Under the pieces are notes generated by a model. That model worked only from the letters and a program-made list of their open reading frames with translations. It was not told where the DNA came from and did not search any database. Of a DNA stretch of 6,586 nt, positions 6,174 to 6,586 are shown one piece after another. This DNA is from Desulfobacterales bacterium (GTDB taxonomy: Bacteria > Desulfobacterota > Desulfobulbia > Desulfobulbales > Desulfocapsaceae): the NCBI GenBank assembly GCA_013042695.1, contig JABDPQ010000777.1, positions 1-6,586 of the forward strand, in the 5' to 3' direction. The first letter of the stretch is position 1. Every line of letters begins with the position of its first letter. The translations under genes were made by a program, and so were the position numbers.

Positions 6174-6586
6174 ATGAAAAATAGTCAAATGTTCCACGGG
6201 GTAATTCCCTATCTTGTTTCACCAATTGATGATGCTGGAAATATAAAGAGCGATACCCTGATTCGACTGTGCGAAGATCTCATTGAAGCAGGTGTGCATG
6301 GGTTGACTCCGCTCGGCTCAACGGGCGAATTTGCTTATCTTTCCTGGGCTCAGCGACAGCGAATTGTTGAGATTGTTGTCAAGGCAGCAAAAGGCCGTGT
6401 CCCTGTGGTGGCGGGGGTGGCATCAACAACAATTGCAAATGCTACTGCCCAGGCCCGCAGGTTTCATGAACTCGGCTGTGATGGAATTCTGGCTATCCTC
6501 GAATCTTATTTTCCATTATCTGATGATGGCATATTTAAATACTTCAAGGCAATTGCCGAGGCAGTGTCACTTCCTGTTGTGCTCTA
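6174..6586 (+). CDS. DapA-family (dihydrodipicolinate synthase / 2-keto-3-deoxy acid aldolase-like) protein, N-terminal part, truncated by window
   Basis: The visible 137 residues form the first half of a class I Schiff-base TIM-barrel lyase; whole members are about 300 residues. Family marks are HGVIPYLVSPIDDAGNIK (8-25), GVHGLTPLGSTGEFAYLS (40-57) with the pyruvate-carboxylate-binding GSTGE (48-52, usually GTTGE in DapA), and RVPVVAGVAS (75-84). GCDGILAILESYFPLSDDGI (101-120) and the strand VSLPVVL, where the conserved catalytic Tyr normally follows, come next. The Schiff-base lysine lies beyond the window. Members condense or cleave pyruvate with an aldehyde: lysine biosynthesis, N-acetylneuraminate lyase, KDG-type aldolases and others. 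The catabolic neighbours favour a sugar-acid aldolase or dehydratase over lysine biosynthesis, which is inference. The start is well supported by AAGGAG (6163-6168), five bases before ATG. It lies 21 bases after the Sel1 gene stop, on the same strand, without a terminator, so co-transcription is likely. Confidence 0.87.
   Translation, partial: MKNSQMFHGVIPYLVSPIDDAGNIKSDTLIRLCEDLIEAGVHGLTPLGSTGEFAYLSWAQRQRIVEIVVKAAKGRVPVVAGVASTTIANATAQARRFHELGCDGILAILESYFPLSDDGIFKYFKAIAEAVSLPVVL

Overview
The window looks like bacterial chromosome from a Gram-negative species. Base composition is moderate, ribosome binding sites are of the AAGGA/AAGGAG type, genes are tightly spaced, and one protein carries a multi-span inner-membrane domain followed by Sel1 repeats. 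A proteobacterium or Desulfobacterota member fits the feel of the proteins, but nothing here fixes the lineage.

Layout, left to right. (1) Bases 1-209 are the C-terminal end of a CoA-acylating methylmalonate/malonate-semialdehyde dehydrogenase (MmsA family), closed by a rho-independent terminator. (2) Bases 270-725 hold no convincing gene. Within them a GC-richer block at about 429-556 contains five closely packed stem-loops of unknown nature, followed by an AT-rich promoter/leader region. (3) A complete FGGY-family sugar kinase of xylulokinase type lies at 726-2246 (+). (4) A nested hairpin separates it from a convergent gene at 2321-3379 (-), an NAD-dependent beta-decarboxylating hydroxyacid dehydrogenase of the tartrate/D-malate dehydrogenase family. 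(5) The divergent gap beyond it contains a short reading frame resembling a damaged Fis-type helix-turn-helix, the C-terminal DNA-binding end of sigma-54 activators. Its stop codon overlaps the start of the next gene (ATGA). (6) Bases 3738-6152 (+) encode an 804-residue membrane-anchored Sel1-repeat protein with an unusual long-period super-repeat. (7) Only 21 bases later, with no terminator between, a DapA-family (class I, Schiff-base) aldolase/synthase begins and runs off the window.

Taken together the enzymes suggest catabolism of a sugar, polyol or sugar acid. A kinase acts on a ketose or polyol, a DapA-type lyase could split a 2-keto-3-deoxy acid, an aldehyde dehydrogenase could turn a semialdehyde into an acyl-CoA, and a tartrate/malate-type dehydrogenase could handle a hydroxyacid. 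No single known pathway with exactly this set is evident to me, so the pathway is an inference. The parts most worth a second look are the stem-loop cluster upstream of the kinase, the regulator remnant, and the Sel1 super-repeat protein sitting in an apparent operon with an aldolase.
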